A stretch of DNA of 49,281 bases. It comes from Pleurocapsaceae cyanobacterium CSU_1_1 (GTDB lineage: Bacteria; Cyanobacteriota; Cyanobacteriia; Cyanobacteriales; Xenococcaceae). A program made the translations under genes and the position numbers. Under the pieces are notes generated by a model. It ran no database searches. It was not told where the DNA came from and worked only from the letters and a program-made list of their open reading frames with translations. This document shows, piece by piece, positions 17,601-24,891 of this stretch (position 1 is its first letter; the number at the start of each line of letters is the position of its first letter). Location of the stretch: the NCBI GenBank assembly GCA_012034765.1, contig JAAUOU010000017.1:1-49281 (forward strand), written 5' to 3'.

Positions 17601-17673
17601 TCCCAATGGCTTGCTTGAGCTTTTGTTCTAGATCTTTTTTCAGAGTCGATGGAGATGATATATCTAGAGTCAT
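14626..17673 (-). CDS. C39-peptidase ABC exporter with N-terminal cyclic-nucleotide-binding-like domains
   Basis: 1015 residues. The first 140 or so form a cNMP-binding-like domain, including the cassette FGEL...YMARA (about 87-105). A second degenerate copy may follow (about 160-235). The C39 protease domain holds Cys313 in SDCGAAC, His386 in GNHYIVV and Asp402 in GDPALG, so it should be active; such proteases remove double-glycine leaders from exported peptides. Six membrane helices (about 455-730) lead to the ATPase: Walker A GRSGSGKT (808-815), signature LSGGQ (912-916), Walker B LLILDE (932-937). With the HlyD partner this makes a peptide or protein exporter spanning the inner membrane. 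It starts 33 bp after the HTH gene and is probably co-transcribed. The substrate is not identified. Confidence 0.92.
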   Translation of the reverse strand: MTLDISSPSTLKKDLEQKLKQAIGIKLSSSELNLCLKAIQIVEPNPGEQFWQSSGSTPGIYIAIAGKARLLDYQDEFLASLEPGSSFGELTLFPQETFFPYMARASFKLKLAYLPGELLQQLITQNTSLGKQFRRRALHLELLLLCRQTAEFKNTTVTELNKIVSLLQPHHLLPGKLKESAVKDQGMWLIRRGELINSERLLQSGSVHFPDLKNVDNSWQVQKPTELYTLSQENAQQGELDLLPTGTANPKLPKIKNLSRVASTIDIPQLVATKQPPKKPQVYFPKPAQRVGHLWQRLTRRYPYYGQQSASDCGAACLVMVGRYWGKQFSLNRLRELARVNRSGSLLKGLITAADTIGFVTRPVKASLDQLAKQQLPAIAHWEGNHYIVVYEIKGDRVVVGDPALGQRTLTAREFQAGWTDYALLLQPTVLLTEAQEVKTQFWQFLELVRPHQLVLSEIFVASLLIQIFSLVTPLLTQLLLDRVVVQRSSLSLIAVIVGLLIFGLFKVVMTGLRQYLLDHTAQRVDAALIVGFIRHTLRLPLSFFESRYVGDIIARIQENHKIQRFLTGEALSIVLDLLTVFIYIGLMFWYSWQLALLALSIVPPFLLLALIATPFLQKVSREIFTALAKESSFLIEALTGVTTIKSMAVEQRVRWQWEQLLNRSIAKTFSGQVISNQLQIFSSTIEVLASTAILGYGAWQVIQNQLTIGQLVAFNMLLANVISPFKRLTILWNQLQEVVISVERINDVLDAEPEEDLNHQPRQIMSSLKGHLSFQAVTFRYHPDNETNVIENLSFEVLPGQTVALVGRSGSGKTTVSKLILGMYAPTDGKVLIDGQDLTTVSLQSLRSQIGVVDQSNFLFGGTIRENISISHPEAKIEEIRHAAVLAGASDFIEQLPLSYEAPIGERGGMLSGGQCQRLAIARALLGNPRLLILDEATSNLDAESERIIQTNLNTILKGRTTIVIAHRLSTIRQADLILVLDQGILVESGTHSELMTKQGHYFYLNQQQLSINN

Positions 17674-17705
17674 CGCTTTGGCTCGGTAAAATTTAACTTA
17701 GTATT

Positions 17706-18338
17706 TTAGTATTCTTTTTCAATCGGAAATAGTCTAAAGTCCACTGATGTAGGTTCACAAGTGTAACTAAGATTACCAATCACAATTCCAGGGCGATTTC
17801 CCTTTGGGAACACTCCGCGATCGCTCTGGAATTGTTTATCTGTCTCCAAAGTGTTCTGACGAGTAGATAGTCCCATCTTTTTCAGCAGTCGATTGATATG
17901 GCGCTCACCTATTTCAATATTTAACTCTTTTGCTAAATGTTTACCTAACCATTTTGCTGTCCAGCGAGTAAAAGGGTAGCCACAATCTCTAGGACTTTGA
18001 TTGACTAACTCTTCCAATCGATTTAGATACTCTTCGTTAACCCTCTTTGGTCTACCAATAGATAGTTCGTGCCAATTATGAGCTTGTCCGATTCGTGCCG
18101 TATAAATCCAATATCTGGCGGTTTCATTAGAACAGTTTAGAGTCTGGCAAATTTCTGCTTGAGAATGTCCTGAATCTGCCAGCAACATAATTCTAATCCG
18201 ACGCTGGAATTCAGGACGCAAATCTTCTTCTAAATTTTTAAGTAATAGCTTTCGTTGAAATGGTGATAGTAATGTACCGTTTTCCTGCTCTGAAGCATTA
18301 GTTTCAGTAACATTTGGGTTTAAGTAATTGCTTATCAT
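17706..18338 (-). CDS. Helix-turn-helix protein related to the IS630 transposase DNA-binding region
   Basis: 210 residues. Residues 35-105 form a Sigma70-like HTH (RIMLLADSGHSQAEICQTL, then NETARYWIYTA), and 110-170 a winged helix (TAKWLGKHLAKEL and ERHINRLLKKMG) of the type found at the start of IS630 transposases. No DDE catalytic domain follows. The C-terminal 40 residues are unlike transposases, and no inverted repeats flank the gene. This suggests a DNA-binding regulator rather than a mobile element. It is the first gene of the export cluster, 33 bp before the transporter, and may control it. Its own target is unknown. Confidence 0.7.
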   Translation of the reverse strand: MISNYLNPNVTETNASEQENGTLLSPFQRKLLLKNLEEDLRPEFQRRIRIMLLADSGHSQAEICQTLNCSNETARYWIYTARIGQAHNWHELSIGRPKRVNEEYLNRLEELVNQSPRDCGYPFTRWTAKWLGKHLAKELNIEIGERHINRLLKKMGLSTRQNTLETDKQFQSDRGVFPKGNRPGIVIGNLSYTCEPTSVDFRLFPIEKEY

Positions 18339-18827
18339 GATCTTAGATACTTTCAGTTTACTAATTAAACTAATTTCTATTAAACCAATTATATTGCTAT
18401 GTTACAAGTAAAAAGATTTGTGTAATATTAGTTTACAATAACAAATTTTTAACAAAATAGTATTTGGAACATGCCTCTAGATTTGCCAATAAATTATTGC
18501 ATTTGCATAATAAACATCAATAAAGTATTTTTGCCAACAAACACTTTAAACTATGTGTTGCAATATACATTGCTCATCTAATAGTTTTTATCAAAAAAAA
18601 ATTAACAAAAACAATAAATTAATACACATACATTTTTAGACGTAAAATAGTAAAAATATTTGATTCTATATGGAACAATATAATTTTTATAATGTACGTC
18701 TGATGTGAAGTAAATTTTAGAAACTAGAAAAAAGTTACTGATTGTTCCGCTTAGTTTTGGGGAAACCCCGCCATGAGCGATCAAGTTGTTGAATCTCATG
18801 AAAAAACCCCTTAAGCGAGACTTGCAC

Positions 18828-18930
18828 TAAAGCATTTGCCCTAAAGGATATGCGAAGCGGTATGGTTTAGCACTAGCTTCGCATCGTCTTTGCGCCTTTC
18901 GGCGACGTGGGCTTCCTCGCTCAATTCTTT
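18828..18930. repeat. Dispersed CCCTAAAGG element, degenerate copy
   Basis: Contains GCCCTAAAGGATATGCGAAGC and further words such as TAGCTTCGCATCG and GCGCCTTTCGGCGACG, related to the copies at 1-45 and 9761-9873. It does not have full terminal inverted repeats. Confidence 0.5.
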
Positions 18931-19138
18931 GTCTGAGCTGACCAATCAAACGTTTACGTTTATATAATTACAAATTTAAACTATCGACAAATCGAGAATA
19001 ACTAGAGAACATCTGATGTGAATTTAAATAATAAATCTGAAGAAGTTGTGAGGATGGGTGAACGAAAAAAGGGCTAGGGGAGGAAAATTAAATCAGCGCA
19101 CTTTTATACAGTCGTGGAGCGTAAAACCCTGTCTATGC

Positions 19139-19232
19139 GCAAGCAGGAAGACGAAGCAAAGGACGCGAAGCTGACGCGGACGCGCTAGCTAATCCTTTAG
19201 GGCCAGCTAATCCTTTGAGGAATCCTTATCCC
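19139..19232. repeat. Dispersed CCTTTAGGG element, inverted copy
   Basis: Positions 19173-19202 are a perfect 30-base reverse-complement match of 9820-9849. A second TAATCCTTTGAGG word follows immediately. It clearly belongs to the same repeat family as the murA-rubA spacer. Confidence 0.7.
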
Positions 19233-19384
19233 CTCAACCATAGATAAATATGATTACAAGAGAAACCTATATATGAACTATCGTCATCCCTAAAGTAGCC
19301 AAAAGGCTGATAGGCTGCCTTCAAAAGAACATAGTGAAATGTGAAATGGTCTACTCCGTCCTGTAGGAGTTTGATTATTCTCAA

Positions 19385-19723
19385 TTACTTCCACCCCTGT
19401 TCAGCCTGTTGTAAGACATAAGCACTAACATCTGCTATTTGTTCGGGAGTTAACTTATCTCCATAAGCTGACATGATTCCTTTACCGTTAGTAACCAAAG
19501 AGGCGATCGCTTCTTGAGTATCAACCTTATGTTTACGTAAAGCTTTAGACTTTAGGTTTTTACCCCGTCGTACAATATTGCTCCCATTTATATGACAGCC
19601 AGCACAGTTGGCTTCAAACACAGCTGCACCATTGTTTAAGTTAGTAGAAATAGAATCTGCTAAAGCGGGACTGCTAAAGGCAATAATGGCAATTAAAGTA
19701 ATTAGCGCAATAATCTTTGGCAA
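19385..19723 (-). CDS. petJ: Cytochrome c6-like c-type cytochrome
   Basis: Small lumenal or periplasmic electron carrier. A signal peptide ending in SSPALA precedes the mature protein, which has the haem motif CAGCH, a probable axial Met in GIMSAYG, and the family C-terminus ADVSAYVLQQAEQGW. Cytochrome c6 carries electrons from cytochrome b6f to photosystem I or a terminal oxidase. I place the start at TTG 19723 (MPKIIALIT), which has GGGAG at a good distance; an in-frame TTG at 19753 would add ten residues that do not look like a leader. A c6-like paralogue is possible, as some cyanobacteria have several. Confidence 0.8.
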   Translation of the reverse strand: MPKIIALITLIAIIAFSSPALADSISTNLNNGAAVFEANCAGCHINGSNIVRRGKNLKSKALRKHKVDTQEAIASLVTNGKGIMSAYGDKLTPEQIADVSAYVLQQAEQGWK

Positions 19724-19773
19724 AACAAAACTCTCCCAAGCCAATAATATCAATAATAACTAACAAGCCTGTA

Positions 19774-19927
19774 GGGTGGGCATAAAATAACCAGAGCAAA
19801 TGAGCGTTTGAGCGTTTTTAGAACAACTTATTGCCCACCAAAGATACCAATAATTTAAAGCGAATTATTGCAGTAGACATTAAGAAAATTACTCATTGCA
19901 CTTCCTAATTCCTGGTAATGCCCACCC
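19774..19927. repeat. About 150-bp spacer element bounded by a 10-bp inverted repeat
   Basis: GGGTGGGCAT (19774-19783) and its exact inverse ATGCCCACCC (19918-19927) bound the petJ-rpiA spacer, with a further TTGCCCACC inside at 19831-19839. The words resemble short dispersed palindromes common in cyanobacterial spacers. No coding capacity. Confidence 0.45.
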
Positions 19928-19951
19928 TAATCATTGTAATAATTAAATCGA

Positions 19952-20653
19952 TTAAAATTCACTAATTTCTGGCTTACCATCGACGATTTTTCCCACCAAA
20001 ATAAGATCTGCTACTCCAACAAACAGACCATTTTCTAAGACACCAGGCAGATTATTAATTTCTTTTTCCATTTCTCCAGGGTTTTTGATGTGATCGAATT
20101 TGACATCAATCACTAAGTTACCCTGATCTGTCACTACGGGACCTGCTTTTTTCACCCCCATCCGTAGCTCTGGCTTCCCTCCTAACTTTTCTAGACTACG
20201 CATTACAGGGGCAACCGCCATCGGAATTACCTCTACTGGTAAAAGAAAGGTCGAACCAAGTTTATCAACTAATTTACCTTCGTCCACTACGACAATAAAT
20301 TCTTTAGCCAGACTGTCTACTACTTTCTCACGGGTATGAGCTGCGCCACCACCTTTGATCAGATTTTTGTCTGGGTCGACTTCATCAGCACCGTCGATCG
20401 CAATATCGATATGATCGATCGCATCAAGAGTAACTAAGGGAATTTTAAATTCTTTGGCTAATACTTCTGCTTGAAACGAAGTTGGAACACCCTGGATATT
20501 TTTGATTTCTCCTTTTGCCAAGCGATCGCCGATATACTCAATAGCATAGGCAGCAGTAGAACCCGATCCTAATCCGACAATTGAGTCTGACTTGACTCGC
20601 GCTGCGGCTGCTCTACCTACTTCTTGCTTCATCGTTTTGACAGGATCGCTCAT
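19952..20653 (-). CDS. rpiA: Ribose-5-phosphate isomerase A
   Basis: 233 residues, typical length. It interconverts ribose 5-phosphate and ribulose 5-phosphate in the Calvin cycle and pentose phosphate pathway. Diagnostic motifs are [18 protein letters not shown] (with the catalytic acidic residues) and [13 protein letters not shown]. Cytoplasmic. Start ATG gives [13 protein letters not shown]. Confidence 0.97.
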   Translation of the reverse strand: MSDPVKTMKQEVGRAAAARVKSDSIVGLGSGSTAAYAIEYIGDRLAKGEIKNIQGVPTSFQAEVLAKEFKIPLVTLDAIDHIDIAIDGADEVDPDKNLIKGGGAAHTREKVVDSLAKEFIVVVDEGKLVDKLGSTFLLPVEVIPMAVAPVMRSLEKLGGKPELRMGVKKAGPVVTDQGNLVIDVKFDHIKNPGEMEKEINNLPGVLENGLFVGVADLILVGKIVDGKPEISEF

Positions 20654-20954
20654 GAATTTAATTTCCTTATCTAGTCTTAATTGTTTAATCTAGAATTTAT
20701 TTTCTCAGATATTTGCGCCAAAGCTTGAAAAAAGGCTGTTGAAAATTTACTTGCTTAACTCATTCTGTACAATTCTTTTTTGTATTTCATATAACCATCT
20801 ACTCACAAAAAATAATGGTGACAATCATCCCAGGTTTTCTTCTGAGTTATTGTCACCATTGTTGATTAAGTTAAAGTTTTACTTCTGACAATTGAGTTGA
20901 TAGCCTACAGCTACGAGCTTCACTCGTTTACTATGATATATTCCCTCATCAGCA
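20654..20954. other. Spacer between rpiA and the RNA-binding protein gene
   Basis: About 300 bp. It carries the rpiA promoter region near its left end and a strong hairpin terminator (20814-20860) belonging to the RRM gene. No open frame of note. Confidence 0.6.
20814..20860 (-). terminator. Hairpin terminator downstream of the RRM gene
   Basis: AATGGTGACAAT (20814-20825) is perfectly complementary to ATTGTCACCATT (20849-20860). The 12-bp stem lies about 95 bp past the stop codon, and the minus-strand sequence continues into TATTTTTTGTG, a T-rich tail. Confidence 0.7.
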
Positions 20955-21416
20955 TTAGTTATTGGCTGCTGCCAACATTTCTTTAAGCTTGGCTAATTCA
21001 TCTGCCCAACGAGGATCGGGCTGAATACTACCCTGTTGTTTTTGAGTATTGGTACTTGGTTTTTTGCCACTGCTGCGTTTGTTCGCAGTTTTACGCTTAG
21101 GTGCATCAGCATTACTGCTACCATCATTATTACCTTCGGGTGCTGCTTCACCATCTTCACTCTTAGAACGAGGTAAGGCTTTTTCGATTTTGATAGGACT
21201 GTCCATAAAAGACTGACCATTATATTTTTCAATAAACTGATCGGCTAATTCATCGGTAGGAACTGTAACAAAAGCGAAACCACGGCATTTACCTGTTTTG
21301 CGATCTTTGATTACTTTAGTTGAAACTTGCTCTCCTTCATCAGCAAACATAGCTGCTAAAGTATCGCGTTCAATTTCCTCTTTGGGTAGGTTTCCCACGT
21401 ACAAACGAATAGACAT
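20955..21416 (-). CDS. RRM-type RNA-binding protein with basic low-complexity tail
   Basis: 153 residues from the ATG at 21416, which has GGGAG about 9 nt upstream; an earlier in-frame ATG at 21434 overlaps that site. One RRM domain has RNP2 LYVGNLP and RNP1 KCRGFAFV. The tail is Ser/Lys/Asn-rich (KRKTANKRSSGKKP) and ends in the short helix DPRWADELAKLKEMLA. Cyanobacterial Rbp proteins of this type bind mRNAs, and several are cold-induced or help place thylakoid mRNAs. Longer, tailed members such as this one form a separate subgroup. The roughly 590-bp upstream region may include a long regulatory leader. Confidence 0.88.
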   Translation of the reverse strand: MSIRLYVGNLPKEEIERDTLAAMFADEGEQVSTKVIKDRKTGKCRGFAFVTVPTDELADQFIEKYNGQSFMDSPIKIEKALPRSKSEDGEAAPEGNNDGSSNADAPKRKTANKRSSGKKPSTNTQKQQGSIQPDPRWADELAKLKEMLAAANN

Positions 21417-21434
21417 AAAACTATAATCTCCCAA

Positions 21435-22002
21435 GCTGATTGAATTCCAAAAATGTGTGCAGAGCGAACGCTTTTTTAGTGGCGGTTAAGCCAATATATA
21501 AATTGATTATCGAAAAATTTTTTATCGATGGATTTTTTTTTGTAGACAAAATCAACTTATTTCCATGCCAGACATTCTATTGAAACAGCTTTGCTGACAT
21601 TGAAATGAGCTAGCTAGATAATCTGACCTGACTCTTATTAGCCATAGCAGTTTAATCAAAGCCTAAGGCAAATCTTACCGCAAAACGGCAGAATAATCTG
21701 CGATCGCAATGTTGATAAAAATAGCGCCAGCTAATCAAAATTATCAGTTGAATTTAATTTCAAAATTGCACCTTATGCTAATTATTACAGAATGTTTACG
21801 CCCTTAGCCAATTTATTCAATTTATTTACGTTTCTTCTCCTAAATTTCTGTCTTAAGAAAGAGCGGGAATTTAGTTTAATAGTTGACAATCAAATGTATT
21901 AGTTATTATAACTAAGTAAAGTATTTGTCAAGTCAATGTAATAATAGCTTACATACAACAGGACAAATGAATTGCTAATCTCAAACTAAGGAGTGTGATT
22001 TT
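21435..22002. other. 568-bp divergent regulatory region between the RRM gene and nblA
   Basis: Holds the promoters of both genes. The RRM side has long A/T runs (around 21515-21540). The nblA side has a recognisable promoter at 21883-21911. No additional gene is evident. A long RNA leader for the RRM gene is possible but cannot be shown from sequence. Confidence 0.55.
21883..21911 (+). promoter_or_regulatory. Candidate sigma70-type promoter of nblA
   Basis: TTGACA (21883-21888) is separated by 17 bp from TTATAA (21906-21911), close to the consensus for housekeeping sigma factors. The transcript would begin about 85 bp before the nblA start. A GGAG Shine-Dalgarno element lies just before the ATG at 22003. 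Confidence 0.5.
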
Positions 22003-22197
22003 ATGTCAGATTCAATCAAGCTGTCTTTAGAGCAGAAATTTAATATTCGCTCTTTCGAGACTCAAGTAAAATCGATGAGTCATGAACAGGCTCAAGATTT
22101 TTTGGTTAAGCTTTACGAGCAAATGATTGTCAAGGACAATATGTATCAAGACTTTATTCGTCATCAGTGGGGGCTAGACTCTCCTCCTGGTGTATAG
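22003..22197 (+). CDS. nblA: Phycobilisome degradation protein NblA
   Basis: 64 residues, matching the family throughout: LSLEQKFNIRSFETQVKSM, then SHEQAQDFLVKLYEQM and the Met/Tyr-rich NMYQDFIRHQWG. NblA is a small helical adaptor, made on nitrogen or other nutrient starvation, that binds phycobiliproteins and delivers them to a Clp protease. The same window contains a ClpC variant, although no linkage is implied. Strong AAGGAG ribosome-binding site. Confidence 0.96.
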   Translation: MSDSIKLSLEQKFNIRSFETQVKSMSHEQAQDFLVKLYEQMIVKDNMYQDFIRHQWGLDSPPGV

Positions 22198-22360
22198 CAA
22201 AATAACTGCTTGGTTAAGCCTCCTTCTCTTGCTAAGTTCCAGTAAAATAGCTGGGGATCTGGGGTTGAAACTCAAGAAAAAATAAGAAAATTAAGATTAC
22301 AGGAACGATTCAACCTTTTTTTTGCTAGGGTAAAACAAAGAAATTTGCTATTTAGCCTGT

Positions 22361-23239
22361 ATGTTTCAAAGCTGCTTAATCTGTACAGATTTTACCGATG
22401 GTTTATCTCGTTTAGCCAACTGCGTGCCTAACTTAGCTCAAAGTGGTCTTAAAAAAATAGTTTTTTTCCATAGTGTTCCCCTTTGGGAAGAAGGAGAAGT
22501 GCCACGCATAGACAATGAGAAAGTAGAACAAGCCAAGCAACGACTGCAAAAAGCTCTAGACAACGCTCCAAATAATCTAGATGTTCAAGTAGAAGTGCTT
22601 TCAGGAAAACCTTTAGATACAATTCCCAGAATCTTAAAAAAGCATCCTGTAGAGGTGCTAATAACAGGAACTCCCATTAGAAGCTCGTTACAAGAGAACT
22701 TTTTTGGCAGTACCAGTAAAGGTTTAGCAAAGCTCACAAGTCAGCCCTTAAATATTATTCGCCCTGAACTGATTACCACCTATACTTTGGAAGAACTAGA
22801 ACTTCGCTGTAGTCATTTGTGGCGTTGTTTATTAATTCCTTACAATAACAGCGAAACTGCGCGTTATTTAATTGAGCAAGTTAAAAGATATGCTCAAAAT
22901 CGTCCCGATAATTCTTTAAAGCAGTGCATATTGGTATCGGTGGTTGATGACTGTGTTCGTGAGTCTGTTTTAATCGAAGAGCGAGTCAAAAAAGCTGAAA
23001 TTAGTTTGAAGTCGGTAAAGCAAGAATTAGAAGCATTAGATCTGGAGATAAATACTTTAGTAAAAGTAGGTAATCCTGTACATGAGATCACTACTGTTGC
23101 TCTAGACTATGATATTAGCGCGATCGCGATCGCTACTGATTATCGTAACAGTCTCGTACAGTGGACAGTTCGTAGCTTTGCCAATGACATAATGCGCAGT
23201 AGTTGGTTTCCCATCCTCCTGTTTTCGCCCAAGAAGTGA
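22361..23239 (+). CDS. Tandem universal stress protein
   Basis: 292 residues forming two Usp folds: residues 1-138 (start FQSCLICTDFTDG, end LTSQPLNIIRPE) and about 150-292 (LWRCLLIPYNNSETAR, end SSWFPILLFSPKK). Usp proteins are cytoplasmic nucleotide-binding or dimerising proteins linked to stress survival. The canonical GxxGx9GS ATP loop is only partly recognisable in the first half (GTPIRSSLQENFFGSTSKGL), so ATP binding is uncertain. Confidence 0.75.
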   Translation: MFQSCLICTDFTDGLSRLANCVPNLAQSGLKKIVFFHSVPLWEEGEVPRIDNEKVEQAKQRLQKALDNAPNNLDVQVEVLSGKPLDTIPRILKKHPVEVLITGTPIRSSLQENFFGSTSKGLAKLTSQPLNIIRPELITTYTLEELELRCSHLWRCLLIPYNNSETARYLIEQVKRYAQNRPDNSLKQCILVSVVDDCVRESVLIEERVKKAEISLKSVKQELEALDLEINTLVKVGNPVHEITTVALDYDISAIAIATDYRNSLVQWTVRSFANDIMRSSWFPILLFSPKK

Positions 23240-23466
23240 TTGATGATTTGAGTGGCAAAATTATCTAATTCTTCAAGATCTTGATATCTTTTGTCTTCTT
23301 GGTAATTCTCCGTCATCATCAAGTACACTATCTAAGGTAAACAAGATTGAGCGATGCTTCTTGAGCCGAGTGCTTTGCAAGTTGCACGTTCGGTTCTTAA
23401 GGGAGAGAAAGTGATAGTGATGTCCTTACCCTACCCGACTTATTGACTTATGGAGAGGATAAGAGG

Positions 23467-24804
23467 TTGGCTACTCGTGTAATTATCGTTCGTCATGGAC
23501 AAAGCACTTTTAATGCCCAAAAGATAATTCAGGGTCGTTGTGATAAGTCTATTTTGACCGAGCAAGGAATGAGGGATGCACGACGGGTAGGAGAGGCTTT
23601 GAGTGGTCTTAAAATTGATGCTTTTTATTGCAGTCCTCTACAACGTGCCAAACATACAGCAGAGATCATTCAGCAGTATTTAACTGATTCTCCTGCTTTA
23701 CAAGCGACTGAGCAATTAATGGAGATCGATCTTCCTTTGTGGGAGGAGATGAAAAAAGACGAAGTGATCTCTAAGTTTGGGTCTGATTATCAGCAGTGGA
23801 AAACAAATCCTCAAGACTTCAAAATGCTCGTGAAAGGGCAAGAATATTATCCTGTACGTTCTCTTTATCAACAGGCACAAGAATTTTGGCAACAGGCGAT
23901 CGCTCAACACCCAGATCAAACTATTTTAATCACTGCCCATAACGGCATTAATCGCTGTCTAATTATGAGTGCCATTGGCATCAGTGCCGATCGTTATCAC
24001 TCGATTCAACAGTCCAACTGCTGCATTAATATCCTTAACTTTACAGGTGAATTTGGCGAACCAGTACAGCTAGAATCTCTCAATCAGACTTCCCATGTCG
24101 GGATGGCAATTCCCCCCATGCGTCCAAATCATTCGGGGCCTCGTTTACTCTTGGTACGTCATGGTGAAACCAACTGGAACAAAGAATCCCGTTTTCAGGG
24201 GATCAGAGATATTCCTTTAAATGATAACGGGCGATCGCAAGGACGTAAAGCCAGCGCATTTTTACAAGATATTCCCATCGACTTTGCCGTTTCTAGCTCG
24301 ATGATGCGTCCCATAGAAACAGCTCAAATTATCCTCGAACACCATGATGGCGTTGAATTGACCACCACCCCAGAACTAATCGAAATTTGTCATGGCTTAT
24401 GGGAAGGAATGCTCGAAACGGAAATTAAGGCCGAATATCCTGAACTGCTCCAGCAGTGGAAAGACAAGCCCGAAACCGTTCAGATGCCCGAAGGAGAGAA
24501 CCTACAGCAGGTCTGGGAGCGCGGAGTTTCCGCCTGGAATAAAATTGTGGCAGATCATAGCAATACCGATACCTCTGAAACAGGACTAGTGGTGGCTCAT
24601 GATGCAATTAATAAAGTAATTATTTGCTATCTGCTTGGTCTAAAACCTGATAACTTTTGGAACATTAAACAGGGAAACTGTGCCGTCAGTGTGATTGATT
24701 ACCCTCAAGGTGCATCGGGTAAACCCGTACTCCAAGCAATTAATCTAACTAACCACTTAGGAGATGGCAGCATTATCGATAAAACCGCAGCAGGAGCATT
24801 GTAG
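23467..24804 (+). CDS. Double histidine phosphatase (phosphoglycerate mutase-like) protein
   Basis: 445 residues with two complete histidine-phosphatase domains. The first has RHGQSTFN and AHNGINR; the second has RHGETNWN and AHDAINK. Both catalytic His pairs are therefore intact. Cyanobacterial proteins with this double architecture act as phosphatases; phosphoserine phosphatase activity is reported for relatives, while a mutase role is less likely. I place the start at TTG 23467 (MATRVIIVRHG), 7 nt after GGAGAGGA, rather than at the upstream in-frame TTG 23443. The gene is followed by a dispersed repeat. Confidence 0.85.
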   Translation: MATRVIIVRHGQSTFNAQKIIQGRCDKSILTEQGMRDARRVGEALSGLKIDAFYCSPLQRAKHTAEIIQQYLTDSPALQATEQLMEIDLPLWEEMKKDEVISKFGSDYQQWKTNPQDFKMLVKGQEYYPVRSLYQQAQEFWQQAIAQHPDQTILITAHNGINRCLIMSAIGISADRYHSIQQSNCCINILNFTGEFGEPVQLESLNQTSHVGMAIPPMRPNHSGPRLLLVRHGETNWNKESRFQGIRDIPLNDNGRSQGRKASAFLQDIPIDFAVSSSMMRPIETAQIILEHHDGVELTTTPELIEICHGLWEGMLETEIKAEYPELLQQWKDKPETVQMPEGENLQQVWERGVSAWNKIVADHSNTDTSETGLVVAHDAINKVIICYLLGLKPDNFWNIKQGNCAVSVIDYPQGASGKPVLQAINLTNHLGDGSIIDKTAAGAL

Positions 24805-24825
24805 AATATATAGATATAATTAGCT

Positions 24826-24888
24826 ATAATGCGAAGCCCTAAAGGAATAAACTTGTGTCCCTAATCTAATCCTTTAAGGCAAAAGGTC
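24826..24888. repeat. Dispersed CCCTAAAGG element, short copy
   Basis: GCGAAGCCCTAAAGGA and TAATCCTTTAAGGC form an imperfect inverted pair about 45 bp apart. The element fills the spacer between two convergent genes. Same family as 9761-9873. Confidence 0.55.
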
Positions 24889-24891
24889 TGG

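Larger units (their letters stand above)
18339..19384. other. AT-rich gene desert upstream of the export cluster
   Basis: About 1 kb with no convincing gene. 18340-18760 is very AT-rich, with runs of T and A, and should contain the promoter of the minus-strand HTH gene. A GGGGAAACCCC hairpin lies near 18758-18769. Two dispersed CCTTTAGGG elements follow (18830-18930 and 19140-19230). A 66-codon minus-strand frame (18602-18799) and a 13-codon plus-strand frame starting at 18773 are present but not credible on their own. Confidence 0.6.

Noticed and set aside
17706-18338. Intact insertion sequence of the IS630 family
   Set aside because: Only the DNA-binding region is present; no DDE domain, inverted repeats or TA target duplication were seen.
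18773-18814. 13-codon plus-strand frame starting MSDQVVESHEKTP
   Set aside because: Too short, ends in TAA, and lacks a ribosome-binding site; likely chance or the remnant of a lost gene end.
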